A program made the position numbers and the translations under genes. A stretch of 64,000 bases of DNA, from contig JAFABB010000046.1 of NCBI GenBank assembly GCA_023426245.1, forward strand, positions 62,001 through 126,000. Direction: 5' to 3'. How positions within the stretch are numbered: the first letter of the stretch is position 1; every line of letters begins with the position of its first letter. Source of the DNA: Bacillota bacterium. GTDB taxonomy: Bacteria > Bacillota > UBA4882 > UBA8346. Of this stretch, positions 41,676 through 51,276 are shown one piece after another. The notes beneath the pieces are model-generated. The model did not search any database and was not told the origin of the DNA. It saw only the letters and a program-made list of their open reading frames with translations.

Positions 41676-42275
41676 ATGAGTCTACCATTGCAAGCCACAA
41701 TCGAAAGAAATAAGACGTCAACCAAATCGGCCATGCTCTGGCTGCTTGATGTAATGCTTGATACGCCTTTTTACGTCACCAACAACAATGAGAATGTAAC
41801 CTATAATAATCAATTATATATGGCCTTTCCCTTCTCGGTGGGCGACATTACAGATGATGGGAAAGAAACACCAAGCATACAGCTAAAAATATCAAACATC
41901 ACCCGCGATATCGGGGTGGTTGTTTCCGGGGCAGGCGGGGGTGGCGGAACCGAAATTGTATTACGGGTTGTCAACTATAAGCTGATAAATGGCGTTTCCT
42001 CGATGAGCCTTGAACTGGAAGAGACCTTTCAAATAACCAAGACTCAAATCGACGCATACTGGGTAACCTTTACGATTAGCATTCCGCGGGATTTAACCGT
42101 AAGGTTCCCGATGCGAACCGTTTTGAAAAACTTCTGCCCATATCGGTTTAAAGATATCGAATGTGGGTATATTGGCGAGGAAACAGTTTGCAATAAAACT
42201 TTGTCGAATTGTCGGGAAAGAAATAACTCGCGAAGATTCGGCGGAGAACCTGGTTTAGTGGGAAACTTAGGATGA
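41676..42275 (+). CDS. Minor tail protein (lambda gpL-like, Fe-S cluster type)
   Basis: 199 residues. The C-terminal Cys motif CPYRFKDIECGYIGEETVC with a fourth Cys in LSNC and the RFGGEPGL end match the gpL family, in which four Cys hold an iron-sulfur cluster at the tail tip. Overlaps the next gene by four bases. Confidence 0.85.
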   Translation: MSLPLQATIERNKTSTKSAMLWLLDVMLDTPFYVTNNNENVTYNNQLYMAFPFSVGDITDDGKETPSIQLKISNITRDIGVVVSGAGGGGGTEIVLRVVNYKLINGVSSMSLELEETFQITKTQIDAYWVTFTISIPRDLTVRFPMRTVLKNFCPYRFKDIECGYIGEETVCNKTLSNCRERNNSRRFGGEPGLVGNLG

Positions 42276-42646
42276 TTATAAATGACTTAATTGGAAAGCC
42301 CTTTAAGAATGGCGGACGAGGGCCAGGGGAATATGATTGCTATGGATTATGTAGGGAAGTATATCATCGCCTGGGGATTGAACTTCCCCAATATGTAATT
42401 GACTGCTACAATATCCCAGAGATTAATGGAGCGTTTAACCAAAGTAAAGTTATCCGGGTAGATAAACCGGAACAATATTGCATCATGGCCATTCGAAATA
42501 ATTCACACGTAGTTAATCATTTTGCTATTTATCTTGGAAATCATGAATTTATCCATGCTCTACCAAACATTGGGGTTTGCCAAGCATCAATTGATGATCT
42601 CCGATGGAAAAGAGCAATAGTTGGTTATTACCGCTGGATGGGGTGA
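42272..42646 (+). CDS. NlpC/P60 tail peptidase (gpK-like)
   Basis: 124 residues. IGKPFKNGGRGPGEYDCYGL has the catalytic Cys in the context YDCYG, and NHFAIYLGNHEFIHA holds the catalytic His. It should cut peptidoglycan stem peptides during DNA entry. It lacks the JAB-type N-terminal domain of lambda gpK, so it is the short form. Confidence 0.87.
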   Translation: MIINDLIGKPFKNGGRGPGEYDCYGLCREVYHRLGIELPQYVIDCYNIPEINGAFNQSKVIRVDKPEQYCIMAIRNNSHVVNHFAIYLGNHEFIHALPNIGVCQASIDDLRWKRAIVGYYRWMG

Positions 42647-42652
42647 TAAACT

Positions 42653-45600
42653 TTGTACCTTAAAACAATAATTAACCCCTTGGAACCGTATAACGGCAAG
42701 GTGAAACAGGTTTCTCGAATCCCGGGTAAGCCTGTTTTTCATTATGCGCAAGCTGAATTAATGCTTCCGAAAAACGAAACCGGAATTATTGTAAATGGGC
42801 GAGTTCTGGATGAAACTGAGTTTAATTTGGTTCCCAATTCAGATGACTTTATTATTGTGGTCCCGTTGGCCGCTGGCGGCGGAGACAATAATATTCTTAT
42901 GATGGCGATCATAGTTGTTGCCATGATGTATTTAGGGCCGCAGGTAGGGGCTTGGGCATCATCAGCAACCGGAGCAGTTGGTGTTACTACGGCGGCCGCC
43001 ACCTGGAACTTCTGGGGATGGGCCGCTTATATCGGTTTGCAGGTTGCTGGCGGATATTTAATGCAGCAGTTGGCTGGCAAGCCACAAAAAACAGAGGATA
43101 TATCGCCAACTTATGGCTGGGGACAAATTCAACCACTTTACGGAAACAATCAACCTATCCCGGTTACATTCGGTCGTGTAAAAACTGCCGGTCAAATTGT
43201 TGCAACTTATGTTGATTACGACGGCCAAAAACAATACATGAACCTGCTCATCGAAGCCGGGGAAGGACCTTGTGATTATGTTGACAATGGCGAAGACAAT
43301 AATTGCACTGGTATAACGAATATCAAAATCGACGGGAACAATATAGCCAATTATTCCGGGGTACAAATTTATAAAAGGGCAGGCTTAAATAATCAATCCG
43401 CCATTCCAAATTTTGGAGACAATATTGCTCAAAAACAGTTATCATATTTAATGAATAATCAGGGATCTAGTGAATGGTATACCGATACTACAGCAAATGA
43501 TGGTAATGGTTTACGAGTTGTATTTTATTTTCCTTCCGGATTACAAGGTGTTGAAAAGGATGGCGATACCTGGATATTAACCGAAAAAATATTGATTCAA
43601 TATAAACTCGAATCAGAAAGCGAGTGGAAAACATGGGAAGAATATGAAATAAATCGCGAAACAGCCAAGGCGTTTTGGATAACTAGGCGATTAGATAATA
43701 TTCCGGAGGGAACTTATAATGTTCGTTGTAAATGCACGTTTATAGGAGAAAAAAGATACATTACAAGTACAGTTAATGGAGTAACCACTACCCAATTGGT
43801 ATATTATCCAACATTAAATACATCGAGATATGCTTATTTGGTTTATTGGTCATCGCTTGACTCAGTGACTTATGATGATTTAATCAGACCTAATAAAATT
43901 TTATTAGGAATACGGGCGTTAGCAACTGACCAATTGAGCAATAGTTTTACAGTAACTTTTGAGTTAGTCCGATCTAATGTTTGGGTTTTTAATCCTGATT
44001 CTGGATTTTATGAGCAAAAACCTGCAAATAACCCAGCGTGGGCTGCATATTGGGCATTACATCGAGTTTATTATCTGGAGAACATAAATACCCATATCAT
44101 GGAATATGTAGTTCGAGGCGTAAAGGCTAATAGATTGATTTTTTATGAGTTTGAACGATGGGCTGCCTTTTGCGAGGAGCGCGGATTAGAAGTTAACATC
44201 ATTTTTGATACTAAGCAACAGCTCGACAATGCTTTAAAAGTCATTGCCGAATCTGGACGTGGCATGATCATCCCACGCTCCACTCGTCACGGTTGCGTGT
44301 TTGATGAACCGGCGCAAAAGGATGAAGACGGAAATATTATTCCGGCCCAAGTGTTTAATATGTCCAACATTGTCCCGGATTCGTTTTCGGAGCAGTTTGT
44401 CGATATTTCAGAGAGATCCACGGCGATAGAGGTAACATTTCCAGACCGAGATAATGACTTTGAAAAAACAGTAATCCAAGTTCCTGCCGACAATCTGGAT
44501 GAGAACGAGGCGCAAGAGAACACTACTCAAGTTACCTGGAACTGGTGTACAAGCTATGCGCAGGCTTGGAGGGAGGCAAAATATAGACTTAGATTAAATC
44601 GTCATCTTAATTGCACCAATGTACTAAAATCCAATGTTAATGCAATCAGTTGTAGTTTAGGACAAGTCGTGATGACGCAGCATGATGTCCCGGCCTTCGG
44701 ATTCGGAGGAAGAATTATAGGAGTCACCGAAAATACCATTACATTGGATCAATCAATCCTTAATGATATCCAGGGGAATCCGTATTATGATCCCGAGAAA
44801 AATTATCAGGTATTGATCTGGCTTAATAACAATACCCATATTTATCGAAATGTTCAATCGGTTGATGAAACTGGCACGATTGTAACTTTTGCCGCGTCAT
44901 TTGCCAACGACATAGATTCCCATGCGATTTATATCGATAGTGATCATTTTGAAACCGACGGAAATATGACCGGGGTATATACGGCTGGTAAAGAAATACA
45001 GCTAATATATGATTATCTGGATTTCGTCGTGAAAGTGGTTGGTAGCAGTTACAATTCTGGGACCAATAAAACGATTGTCGAAATTTCCGATAATCCGGTT
45101 ATCGACGATTCATTCACTATCCGGTTTGCATGGACTATGCCGAAAGTCGATGATCAATGGAACTTCGGTGAGTTACATAAACACAGCAAGCCGATAAAAA
45201 TTGGTTCAATTCAGCGTTCAGGAGACTTGGAATATACTATTTCCGGCCTTGAATATAACGACGCAATCTATACTGAGGCGGAAGATGTTCCAGACATCGA
45301 ATACGGATACTTAGAGCCAATTTTTGAAGTATCGAGTTTAACGGTTAAAGAAGAAACGTTTAAGGCACAAAAAGACGGGACACGGGTATCCCGTCTTAAT
45401 TGTTCATGGTTGGTTCCGATTAATAAAAATGCGGATAATTTTATCATATATTTTTCGACTGATGATGGAGTAACTTGGGAATATTCCGAAACCATTCCGC
45501 CATCAATAATGCAGACATATATAGACAATGTGAAAACCGGATCCACTTATAAAGTAAAGGTAATTATAAGAAAGGGCGTCCTCAATTCAACCGGAGTAAT

Positions 45601-46726
45601 ATCAAGCGCAATAACAATCATCGGCAAAGATGTCCCGCCAAGCGATGTTGAAAATCTATCAATTACACAAAATGGAGCCGATCTAAAGTTTACAGTTGCT
45701 TTGGTTCCGGATCCGGATATTGCTTATTACGAGATCAGACAAGGACCATCTATTGAGAATAGCGAGATATTTTTAAAAATTGACCGTAATAAGGGAACCG
45801 AAACTCAAGAGACTCCAAGAACCGGAAATTTAACATTCTGGGCCAGGGCGTGCGATAACTCAGGCTTGTTTTCTGAAAATCCGGCAAGACGAGATATTGA
45901 GGTTTTTGCCTCGGTTCCTAAAAATTTTATTTGGAAAGAAGCGCAGGATTTATCAACATGGACAGCTCAAAATATGCATTTTACACCGTGGCATGAATGG
46001 GAGATTAATAGCAAAGAGGTTATCGATGATTATGATGATATCTTAGATATGTTTGCAGATAGCAGCATAACTATGGCCGATAACCCACAGTTGACTCTAC
46101 CAATCGTCGATCTCGGAGAATATGTTTTGCAATCCAATTGTTATTATATTGACCCGTTGGGCGGAATACATCTTAAATCCGTGGTTATAAGTGATGATTA
46201 TGATGATTTATTAGACTTCTTTGCAACAACTGATTCTAGCAAGGTAACAGCTCAGTATATGATGACAACATATCTAAATCCACAAATTACATATAATCAA
46301 AGTCTCAACAATCGCGTTGACACATATTACCGGACTCGTGCCGATGGCGATCAATGGAGCGACTGGAAAGATGCTTCTGATAAACAATTTACCGGAAGAA
46401 GAATTGAGGTAAAATTAGTTCCGGTGTCATTGGATGGCTTAACCAATGTTGTAATATCGGCGACTACGATTGAGGTAGATGTTCCTGATAGATCGGAAAT
46501 TTTTACTAATATTGACGTCCCTTTTGGTGGAGTGCATATCCAATATAGCAACCGATACTATTTTCCACCTACTCCTAGAACTTTGACAACAAGGGATTTT
46601 AATGGAATTATGATGCCTAATCAGCAATTAAACAAAGAACGCGAAGGTAGCGATATCAAAATTTACGATTATTCGGGCAATGAAATAGCAGGAATAATTG
46701 ATATTATTGAAATATGGGGGTATTAA
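42653..46726 (+). CDS. Tail tip attachment protein J-like
   Basis: 1357 residues, TTG start after GGGGTGATAAA. The N-terminal region includes a hydrophobic alanine-rich stretch (MMAIIVVAMMYLGPQVGAWA) and YGWGQIQPLYGNNQPIPVTF of the gpJ/host-specificity family, a middle with AFCEERGLEVNIIFDT and the fibronectin-like part near 900-1080. The last 400 residues are unusual in holding two similar segments, DDYDDILDMFADSS and DDYDDLLDFFATTD, spaced by about 60 residues. It forms the tail tip and contacts the receptor. Confidence 0.9.
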   Translation: MYLKTIINPLEPYNGKVKQVSRIPGKPVFHYAQAELMLPKNETGIIVNGRVLDETEFNLVPNSDDFIIVVPLAAGGGDNNILMMAIIVVAMMYLGPQVGAWASSATGAVGVTTAAATWNFWGWAAYIGLQVAGGYLMQQLAGKPQKTEDISPTYGWGQIQPLYGNNQPIPVTFGRVKTAGQIVATYVDYDGQKQYMNLLIEAGEGPCDYVDNGEDNNCTGITNIKIDGNNIANYSGVQIYKRAGLNNQSAIPNFGDNIAQKQLSYLMNNQGSSEWYTDTTANDGNGLRVVFYFPSGLQGVEKDGDTWILTEKILIQYKLESESEWKTWEEYEINRETAKAFWITRRLDNIPEGTYNVRCKCTFIGEKRYITSTVNGVTTTQLVYYPTLNTSRYAYLVYWSSLDSVTYDDLIRPNKILLGIRALATDQLSNSFTVTFELVRSNVWVFNPDSGFYEQKPANNPAWAAYWALHRVYYLENINTHIMEYVVRGVKANRLIFYEFERWAAFCEERGLEVNIIFDTKQQLDNALKVIAESGRGMIIPRSTRHGCVFDEPAQKDEDGNIIPAQVFNMSNIVPDSFSEQFVDISERSTAIEVTFPDRDNDFEKTVIQVPADNLDENEAQENTTQVTWNWCTSYAQAWREAKYRLRLNRHLNCTNVLKSNVNAISCSLGQVVMTQHDVPAFGFGGRIIGVTENTITLDQSILNDIQGNPYYDPEKNYQVLIWLNNNTHIYRNVQSVDETGTIVTFAASFANDIDSHAIYIDSDHFETDGNMTGVYTAGKEIQLIYDYLDFVVKVVGSSYNSGTNKTIVEISDNPVIDDSFTIRFAWTMPKVDDQWNFGELHKHSKPIKIGSIQRSGDLEYTISGLEYNDAIYTEAEDVPDIEYGYLEPIFEVSSLTVKEETFKAQKDGTRVSRLNCSWLVPINKNADNFIIYFSTDDGVTWEYSETIPPSIMQTYIDNVKTGSTYKVKVIIRKGVLNSTGVISSAITIIGKDVPPSDVENLSITQNGADLKFTVALVPDPDIAYYEIRQGPSIENSEIFLKIDRNKGTETQETPRTGNLTFWARACDNSGLFSENPARRDIEVFASVPKNFIWKEAQDLSTWTAQNMHFTPWHEWEINSKEVIDDYDDILDMFADSSITMADNPQLTLPIVDLGEYVLQSNCYYIDPLGGIHLKSVVISDDYDDLLDFFATTDSSKVTAQYMMTTYLNPQITYNQSLNNRVDTYYRTRADGDQWSDWKDASDKQFTGRRIEVKLVPVSLDGLTNVVISATTIEVDVPDRSEIFTNIDVPFGGVHIQYSNRYYFPPTPRTLTTRDFNGIMMPNQQLNKEREGSDIKIYDYSGNEIAGIIDIIEIWGY

Positions 46727-46751
46727 CAAAACAAAAGATTAATGATAAAAT
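46723..46751 (+). promoter_or_regulatory. Promoter for the lipoprotein moron
   Basis: TTAACA (46723-46728), 17 bases, TAAAAT (46746-46751), starting at the J stop codon. AAAAGGAG and ATG 46777 follow. Confidence 0.72.
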
Positions 46752-46776
46752 GTAATCGAAAAGGAGATGATTAATA

Positions 46777-47604
46777 ATGAAAAGGTATTATATGTGTCTG
46801 ATTTCCATTTTTGTAATTATATCAATATTGTTATTTCCCGGATGTGGCGGCGGAGGCGGCAAGGATAATAATGGTCCCGGCGCGGGAATTAGAATCTACG
46901 AAGTAAAAGGAGGGACAGCATTTATGCCAAATGATTTAAATGCATCGGGAATTGTTTTTGCTGATTCATTAACAGAGATTGGTGATGAATATGTTCAATT
47001 TGTCGCTAATAATTCAGAGGCAGTTGTTCCAACAATACAAGCGTTTTATAAAGATGCCGATGGCAAAGTGGTTGATATACCGGTATCGTTTGTCAAAGAT
47101 TCACTGGCCGATGATTGCTTTAACATGGACAATCAACAAAATATAGCGGGTGGAGGTTCAGCATTCCAATTAATCGGAACTGGGAATGGAGGCAAAGGGA
47201 AAATAATCGCATCTGCCAATGGAACCTCAAGAGAGGTCGACGTTTACATCTATAATAGCTATGGCGTGCTGGGATTAACTAGCGGGAGAATTATTGATTC
47301 AAATGGCAATCAATCAAACTCCACAGTCAAATCTTTATGCGCTTTTTTTCAAGAATCAGATGGCACACATATCGTTGGGAAGTCATATTTTGTCGATTCT
47401 TGTGATCAAATCACATGGAAATCAAAATTAAAAGCCGTTAAATCAATTGATTTGTCATCTATAGAATCCGGAAATATTAACAATTTAATTGATGGCAGAG
47501 AACCAAAAATATATGTTGCCGAAGCTGGCGAAGGATATATGAAAATAGTTCGAGTTGGAGCAAGTGAAATCTGGGAATATACAAATACAACAAGTTTCAA
47601 ATAA
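46777..47604 (+). CDS. Putative lipoprotein (moron)
   Basis: 275 residues. Signal peptide with lipobox LFPGC (Cys 23) followed by five glycines, so it should be lipid-anchored outside the cell. The body is beta-rich (EYVQFVANNSEAVVPTIQAF, KDADGKVVDIPVSFV), like Ig-fold surface proteins; no family recognised. Its own promoter and terminator between J and the tail fibre gene, and its low GC, suggest a moron acting in the lysogen, perhaps against superinfection, or a surface factor. Confidence 0.72.
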   Translation: MKRYYMCLISIFVIISILLFPGCGGGGGKDNNGPGAGIRIYEVKGGTAFMPNDLNASGIVFADSLTEIGDEYVQFVANNSEAVVPTIQAFYKDADGKVVDIPVSFVKDSLADDCFNMDNQQNIAGGGSAFQLIGTGNGGKGKIIASANGTSREVDVYIYNSYGVLGLTSGRIIDSNGNQSNSTVKSLCAFFQESDGTHIVGKSYFVDSCDQITWKSKLKAVKSIDLSSIESGNINNLIDGREPKIYVAEAGEGYMKIVRVGASEIWEYTNTTSFK

Positions 47605-47637
47605 TTAGACTAGGAATGGTTTTTAATATTCGATTTT

Positions 47638-47665
47638 AAGCGCCTATTATGGGCGCTTTTTATTT
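47638..47665 (+). terminator. Terminator of the lipoprotein moron
   Basis: AAGCGCC / GGCGCTT around TATTATG, then TTTATTT. Confidence 0.82.
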
Positions 47666-47675
47666 GGAGGTAAAA

Positions 47676-48716
47676 ATGCCAAACAGATATGATAATAAAT
47701 GGGTAGTAATCGGCATGAACAAGGAAGAGCAATGTGGAATATTGAATGGGCAGATGAGTTCCGAAAAAGTCGGTGGCGAATCAGTTGGACATAATCATAG
47801 CAAAACCAATCCCGGAAACGGTGGCATATTGGATGCAGTTGATATCGAAATAACTCCACCCGCTGGATTATTTTCAACCACGCTAAAAACAATTATCGAT
47901 GAATTAAAAGGGCTTATTGATTTAGGGCGTACTCATGTACCAGTTAGGCAAACTGTGCTATACGGATCAGTAGATCAGTCCACCGGGCAAGCTAATTTTT
48001 TAACCACCTCCGCCGGTCTAACCGTTAATATCTTAGGTGCAGCGACTCCTATTGTTGTCGCCTTCGCCTATAATTTTGATAGCACCTTTGGGCAATTAGA
48101 TTATATTGAGCCTATCACATCTGATGTTACAGCGGCATGGTCAAGTCTACCAACAAATAGCACTTGTTTCCTATATATAGATCGAAATGTTTCTACCGGA
48201 GGATTAACTTATGGTTATAGTTTATTGTCTCCAACGTATGCAACTATTGCGCCAACTTCTCCGTCGACTGACCAACATTGGTTTGATCTCAATAGTTTTT
48301 ATATGAAACGTTGGAATGGAACGGTTTGGGAAAATAAACAAAGAGTATTTGTAGGCGAAGCTATTACGGGAGCTAGCAACGTATCATCTATTATTATTTA
48401 TGCTTTAAAAGGAAAATATAATACCGGTGACTTTTCCGCGGCTAACGGATCGTCAAATACAAAAAATCACAACATAGGTGTTAATCCTGAATATATCCAA
48501 TGGTCAGGTATACAACGGAATTCAACAAAAACGCTTTCGACTTCAATTGGTTTTATGGGTAATAACACGGGAACCGGTTCGGTAGAAGCAGGTCCATCTT
48601 TGCGGGCATGGACTAAAAATTCTGTTAACGTATATGCCGGTGTAACATATGCTTTTTACGGATCAACACTCGAAGCTAATGCTTATTATAATTTAACATT
48701 TTCACGTGCTTTTTAG
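47676..48716 (+). CDS. Tail fibre or baseplate-distal protein
   Basis: 346 residues, ATG 47676 after TTTGGAGG (the longer open frame begins in the terminator). GHNHSKTNPGNGG-type His pattern, LFSTTLKTIIDELKGLIDLG linker and a beta-rich C-terminal half rich in T, S and G ending NAYYNLTFSRAF. The layout is that of a receptor-binding fibre. Host specificity cannot be read from sequence. Confidence 0.72.
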   Translation: MPNRYDNKWVVIGMNKEEQCGILNGQMSSEKVGGESVGHNHSKTNPGNGGILDAVDIEITPPAGLFSTTLKTIIDELKGLIDLGRTHVPVRQTVLYGSVDQSTGQANFLTTSAGLTVNILGAATPIVVAFAYNFDSTFGQLDYIEPITSDVTAAWSSLPTNSTCFLYIDRNVSTGGLTYGYSLLSPTYATIAPTSPSTDQHWFDLNSFYMKRWNGTVWENKQRVFVGEAITGASNVSSIIIYALKGKYNTGDFSAANGSSNTKNHNIGVNPEYIQWSGIQRNSTKTLSTSIGFMGNNTGTGSVEAGPSLRAWTKNSVNVYAGVTYAFYGSTLEANAYYNLTFSRAF

Positions 48717-48723
48717 TTGGGTG

Positions 48724-48750
48724 AACTGCCATTTAGGGCAGTTTTTAATT
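48724..48750 (+). terminator. Terminator after tail fibre
   Basis: AACTGCC / GGCAGTT around ATTTAG, then TTTAATTT. Ends the tail transcript. Confidence 0.83.
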
Positions 48751-48773
48751 TATAAAAAAAGAAGGTGTTTTCT

Positions 48774-49301
48774 TTGAACGATTTACAAGTATTTGAACAT
48801 TTTTTCAGGCGCCTCGGAGAATTCCCGGCATGGAAAATACTAGCCGGGATTTTTGTTGGAATAATCCAAGTTTTATTTGGTGCCGATTTACGCCCGGTTT
48901 ATGTAGCTGTGGGTATTCTTTGGTTAACTGATACGGCAACCGGGTATTATTATGCCCGGGCTAATCCGGAAATAAAGCCGGAGTCCCGTAGGATGTATCA
49001 CGGATTGGTAAAGCTTTCAATATATTCTATCCTATTGATAATAGGATATCAATGCAGTAAAACCGGTGGTTTGATTGTGGTCCAGGGCATGATTGAAAGC
49101 TTCATCATATTGACGGAAAGTTACTCCGTATTGGAGAACATTCAGAAGATTTGCGTCTTACATAACATCAATTTCCCAATCCTGGACCAAGTCATGCAGA
49201 TAATCCAAGGCCGATTAAATACCAACCCGGTACAAAGCTTAACTCCATCTCCACTGAAGAAGGTGATAAACAATGATACCGATCACGAAGGAGATGCTTA
49301 G
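48774..49301 (+). CDS. Holin (phage holin family 4-like)
   Basis: About 175 residues, TTG 48774 after AAGAAGGTG. Three to four hydrophobic segments (LAGIFVGIIQVLFGADLRPV, VAVGILWLTDTATGYYYA, LSIYSILLIIGYQCS, GLIVVQGMIESFIIL) match the toxin-secretion/phage lysis holin family. It opens the membrane for the amidase encoded next; the two genes overlap by 29 bases. Confidence 0.85.
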   Translation: MNDLQVFEHFFRRLGEFPAWKILAGIFVGIIQVLFGADLRPVYVAVGILWLTDTATGYYYARANPEIKPESRRMYHGLVKLSIYSILLIIGYQCSKTGGLIVVQGMIESFIILTESYSVLENIQKICVLHNINFPILDQVMQIIQGRLNTNPVQSLTPSPLKKVINNDTDHEGDA

Positions 49302-49788
49302 TTTAGGCCCGAATCGGCCGGGTGATACAATCGTCCCTAGAATGATCATTGTCCACCGGACCGGCAATCCGGGAGCGTCGGCCAAAGTTAACCGGGATTA
49401 TTTCGAGAGCCTTAATCATCCGCCCTTAGCCGGAAAAACCTATGCCTCGGCCCACTATATTGTCGATGGAGGCCAAATTATCCAGTGCATCCCCGAGAGC
49501 GAACGGGCTCATCATTGCATCGGGGCGAACCAGTTTGCAATTGGAATTGAAACCTGTGAGCCATTGAAGCCGCAAACATATCAAAATCTACTGGATTTGA
49601 TTCACGATATTTGTGGGCGATATGGGTTTAAACCCAATCAGGAGTATGTCCAATCACATTCCAAATATGATCCGGTAAGGCGACACTTTGACCCGTTCTT
49701 TTGGGATGACTTCTTGGAGGGGAAAACCAATCCCGGAAAGGACCTCTTTGATCCAATTGAATTTTATAAGGATTTGTTAGGAGGTTAA
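49273..49788 (+). CDS. N-acetylmuramoyl-L-alanine amidase (endolysin)
   Basis: 171 residues, single amidase_2 domain. Zinc ligands: His 28 in MIIVHRTG, the His in VQSHSKYDP region; AHYIVDGG, GIETCE and HFDPFFWDDF complete the fold. It cuts the amide bond between muramic acid and the stem peptide. No separate cell-wall-binding domain, so it is a compact lysin. Confidence 0.92.
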   Translation: MIPITKEMLSLGPNRPGDTIVPRMIIVHRTGNPGASAKVNRDYFESLNHPPLAGKTYASAHYIVDGGQIIQCIPESERAHHCIGANQFAIGIETCEPLKPQTYQNLLDLIHDICGRYGFKPNQEYVQSHSKYDPVRRHFDPFFWDDFLEGKTNPGKDLFDPIEFYKDLLGG

Positions 49789-49789
49789 C

Positions 49790-50392
49790 ATGAAAAAATT
49801 CCTTATTGGGGCTGCAATCGGGGCATTGATTACGGCTTTTTTGTTTGTTTATTTTCAGCCCCGGCCGGGTCCGTTAAAAGTGATTCAGGATCCGACCGAG
49901 GCCGAAAAACATAAATCAATTACTGTGACCGAGAACAAACAGACATCAGTAACTAGCCGAGTCCCGGTAACCCCGGGTAATGAAGATGCCGGAAGAGAAA
50001 ATGTTTTAACCTTGAATATTGGCGATAAATATTTTGTGCCGGCAGAAGTGGAAATCAAAACAATTTATCAGGACTCATCTGGCAAAAAAATAGAAGATGG
50101 TTTTCATAAAGTAACTGGAGAAACAGCGTTGGCGGTCGGGAAGGATCGCCTTGATGTAACGACTCTTTTCCAAGATTCAACAGAGATTGCTATAGTAATT
50201 CCGGATCCGGTAAAAAAATTTTGGCATGTTGGATTGTATGCCGGGGCCGCGGAGAATGGGCTTGGATTCGGCGGATTTATCCAGCGGGATTTTAAGCTGA
50301 CTGCGATTAAAAAAGTTGATTTGCTTGGATTCGGAAGGGTGGAGATTGACCGGCAATCAAATCTGTTAGTTGGAGTGGAAGGTAATTTTTAG
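49790..50392 (+). CDS. Membrane-anchored lysis-cassette protein, 200 aa
   Basis: N-terminal anchor (FLIGAAIGALITAFLFVYF, residues 4-22), proline-rich linker, then a beta-rich outer part ending GLYAGAAENGLGFGGFIQRD, LGFGRVEIDRQSNLL and GVEGNF. The C-terminal glycine and strand pattern recalls small outer-barrel-like or phage DUF proteins found after lysins. Position two bases after the amidase suggests a role in lysis, possibly spanin-like, but no spanin motif is visible. Confidence 0.6.
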   Translation: MKKFLIGAAIGALITAFLFVYFQPRPGPLKVIQDPTEAEKHKSITVTENKQTSVTSRVPVTPGNEDAGRENVLTLNIGDKYFVPAEVEIKTIYQDSSGKKIEDGFHKVTGETALAVGKDRLDVTTLFQDSTEIAIVIPDPVKKFWHVGLYAGAAENGLGFGGFIQRDFKLTAIKKVDLLGFGRVEIDRQSNLLVGVEGNF

Positions 50393-50460
50393 CAGGAACT
50401 ATCATATGATGAAGCCGTTATAATAAATGTAAGTTCTTTTTTTCATTTTTTACCTCCTTT

Positions 50461-50496
50461 AAGGCCTCACCTCCTTGTTAGGGGGTGGGGTTTTAT
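50461..50496 (+). terminator. Terminator of the lysis operon
   Basis: GGCCTCACCTCC and GGGGGTGGGG pair across TTGTTA, followed by TTTTATTG. Ends the structural and lysis block. Confidence 0.82.
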
Positions 50497-50548
50497 TGTA
50501 TTTTATCTTAATGTAAAATAATGTATAATAAAAAATGGAGGTGTAATT

Positions 50549-51228
50549 ATGAAAAAAATAAAAATTGCAATCAAATATATATCAATTTTTTTTATTTATC
50601 ATCTTCGCTTTGTCAAATCGTTCAAAAATGAGACTGGGAAACACTTAAAATTACATAATCTAAAAAACATTTTATTTTTGGGGAATAGTATTACCTATCA
50701 CGATTATTGCCCTTCCATAGGATGGTATGGTCAGTATGGTATGGCGGCTAGTTCGATTGATAATGATTATGTACATATTTTGCAAAAATGGTTTGGAGAC
50801 GATAAAAACTATATGGTTAAAAATATAGCAGATTTCGAACGCGAACCATTGAATTTTGGCCTTGAGAAAATGGATGAATGTAAAAAAAATTCGGGGCTGA
50901 TTTAGTCATATCCAAGCTTGGCGAAAATGTATCTAAGAAAGATAAATCATTGCAAAACGAATTCGTAAGACAATACGAGCGAATGATTGATTATATCAAC
51001 ATTAAAGATGCTGCAATTATTATCGTCGATAGCTTTTGGATAAAATCTTTAAATAGAAGAATTCAAAATATGGCTTTAAAAAGGCGATGGGATTTTATCG
51101 ATATTAGTTATTTGTCATTGGATTCAAAAAACTCAGCTTTAAATTTTGCTAATCATGAGGTTAAAAAGCATCCCGGGGATCTGGGAATGCAGAAAATAGC
51201 AAATTCAATAATGGCGAAATTCGAATAA
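50549..51228 (+). pseudogene. SGNH/GDSL hydrolase, frameshifted in an A8 run
   Basis: First part (50549-50905) starts MKKIKIAIKYISIFFIYHL and holds the block I motif ILFLGNSITYHDYC near residue 45. Second part reads ADLVISKLGENVSKKDKS in another frame and ends with the catalytic His block NHEVKKHPGDLGMQKIA. The frames switch at eight A (50882-50889); nine A would restore one chain of about 226 residues. Signal or anchor at the N-terminus. Promoter-like TATAAT at 50523 and AATGGAGG precede it. It may be a recent pseudogene, a sequencing error, or expressed by slippage on AAAAAAT. Role would be surface polysaccharide deacylation. Confidence 0.65.
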
Positions 51229-51276
51229 ACAATTTGATAATAAAAATCCGGTAGGATTTATTTTGCCTAATTTAAA

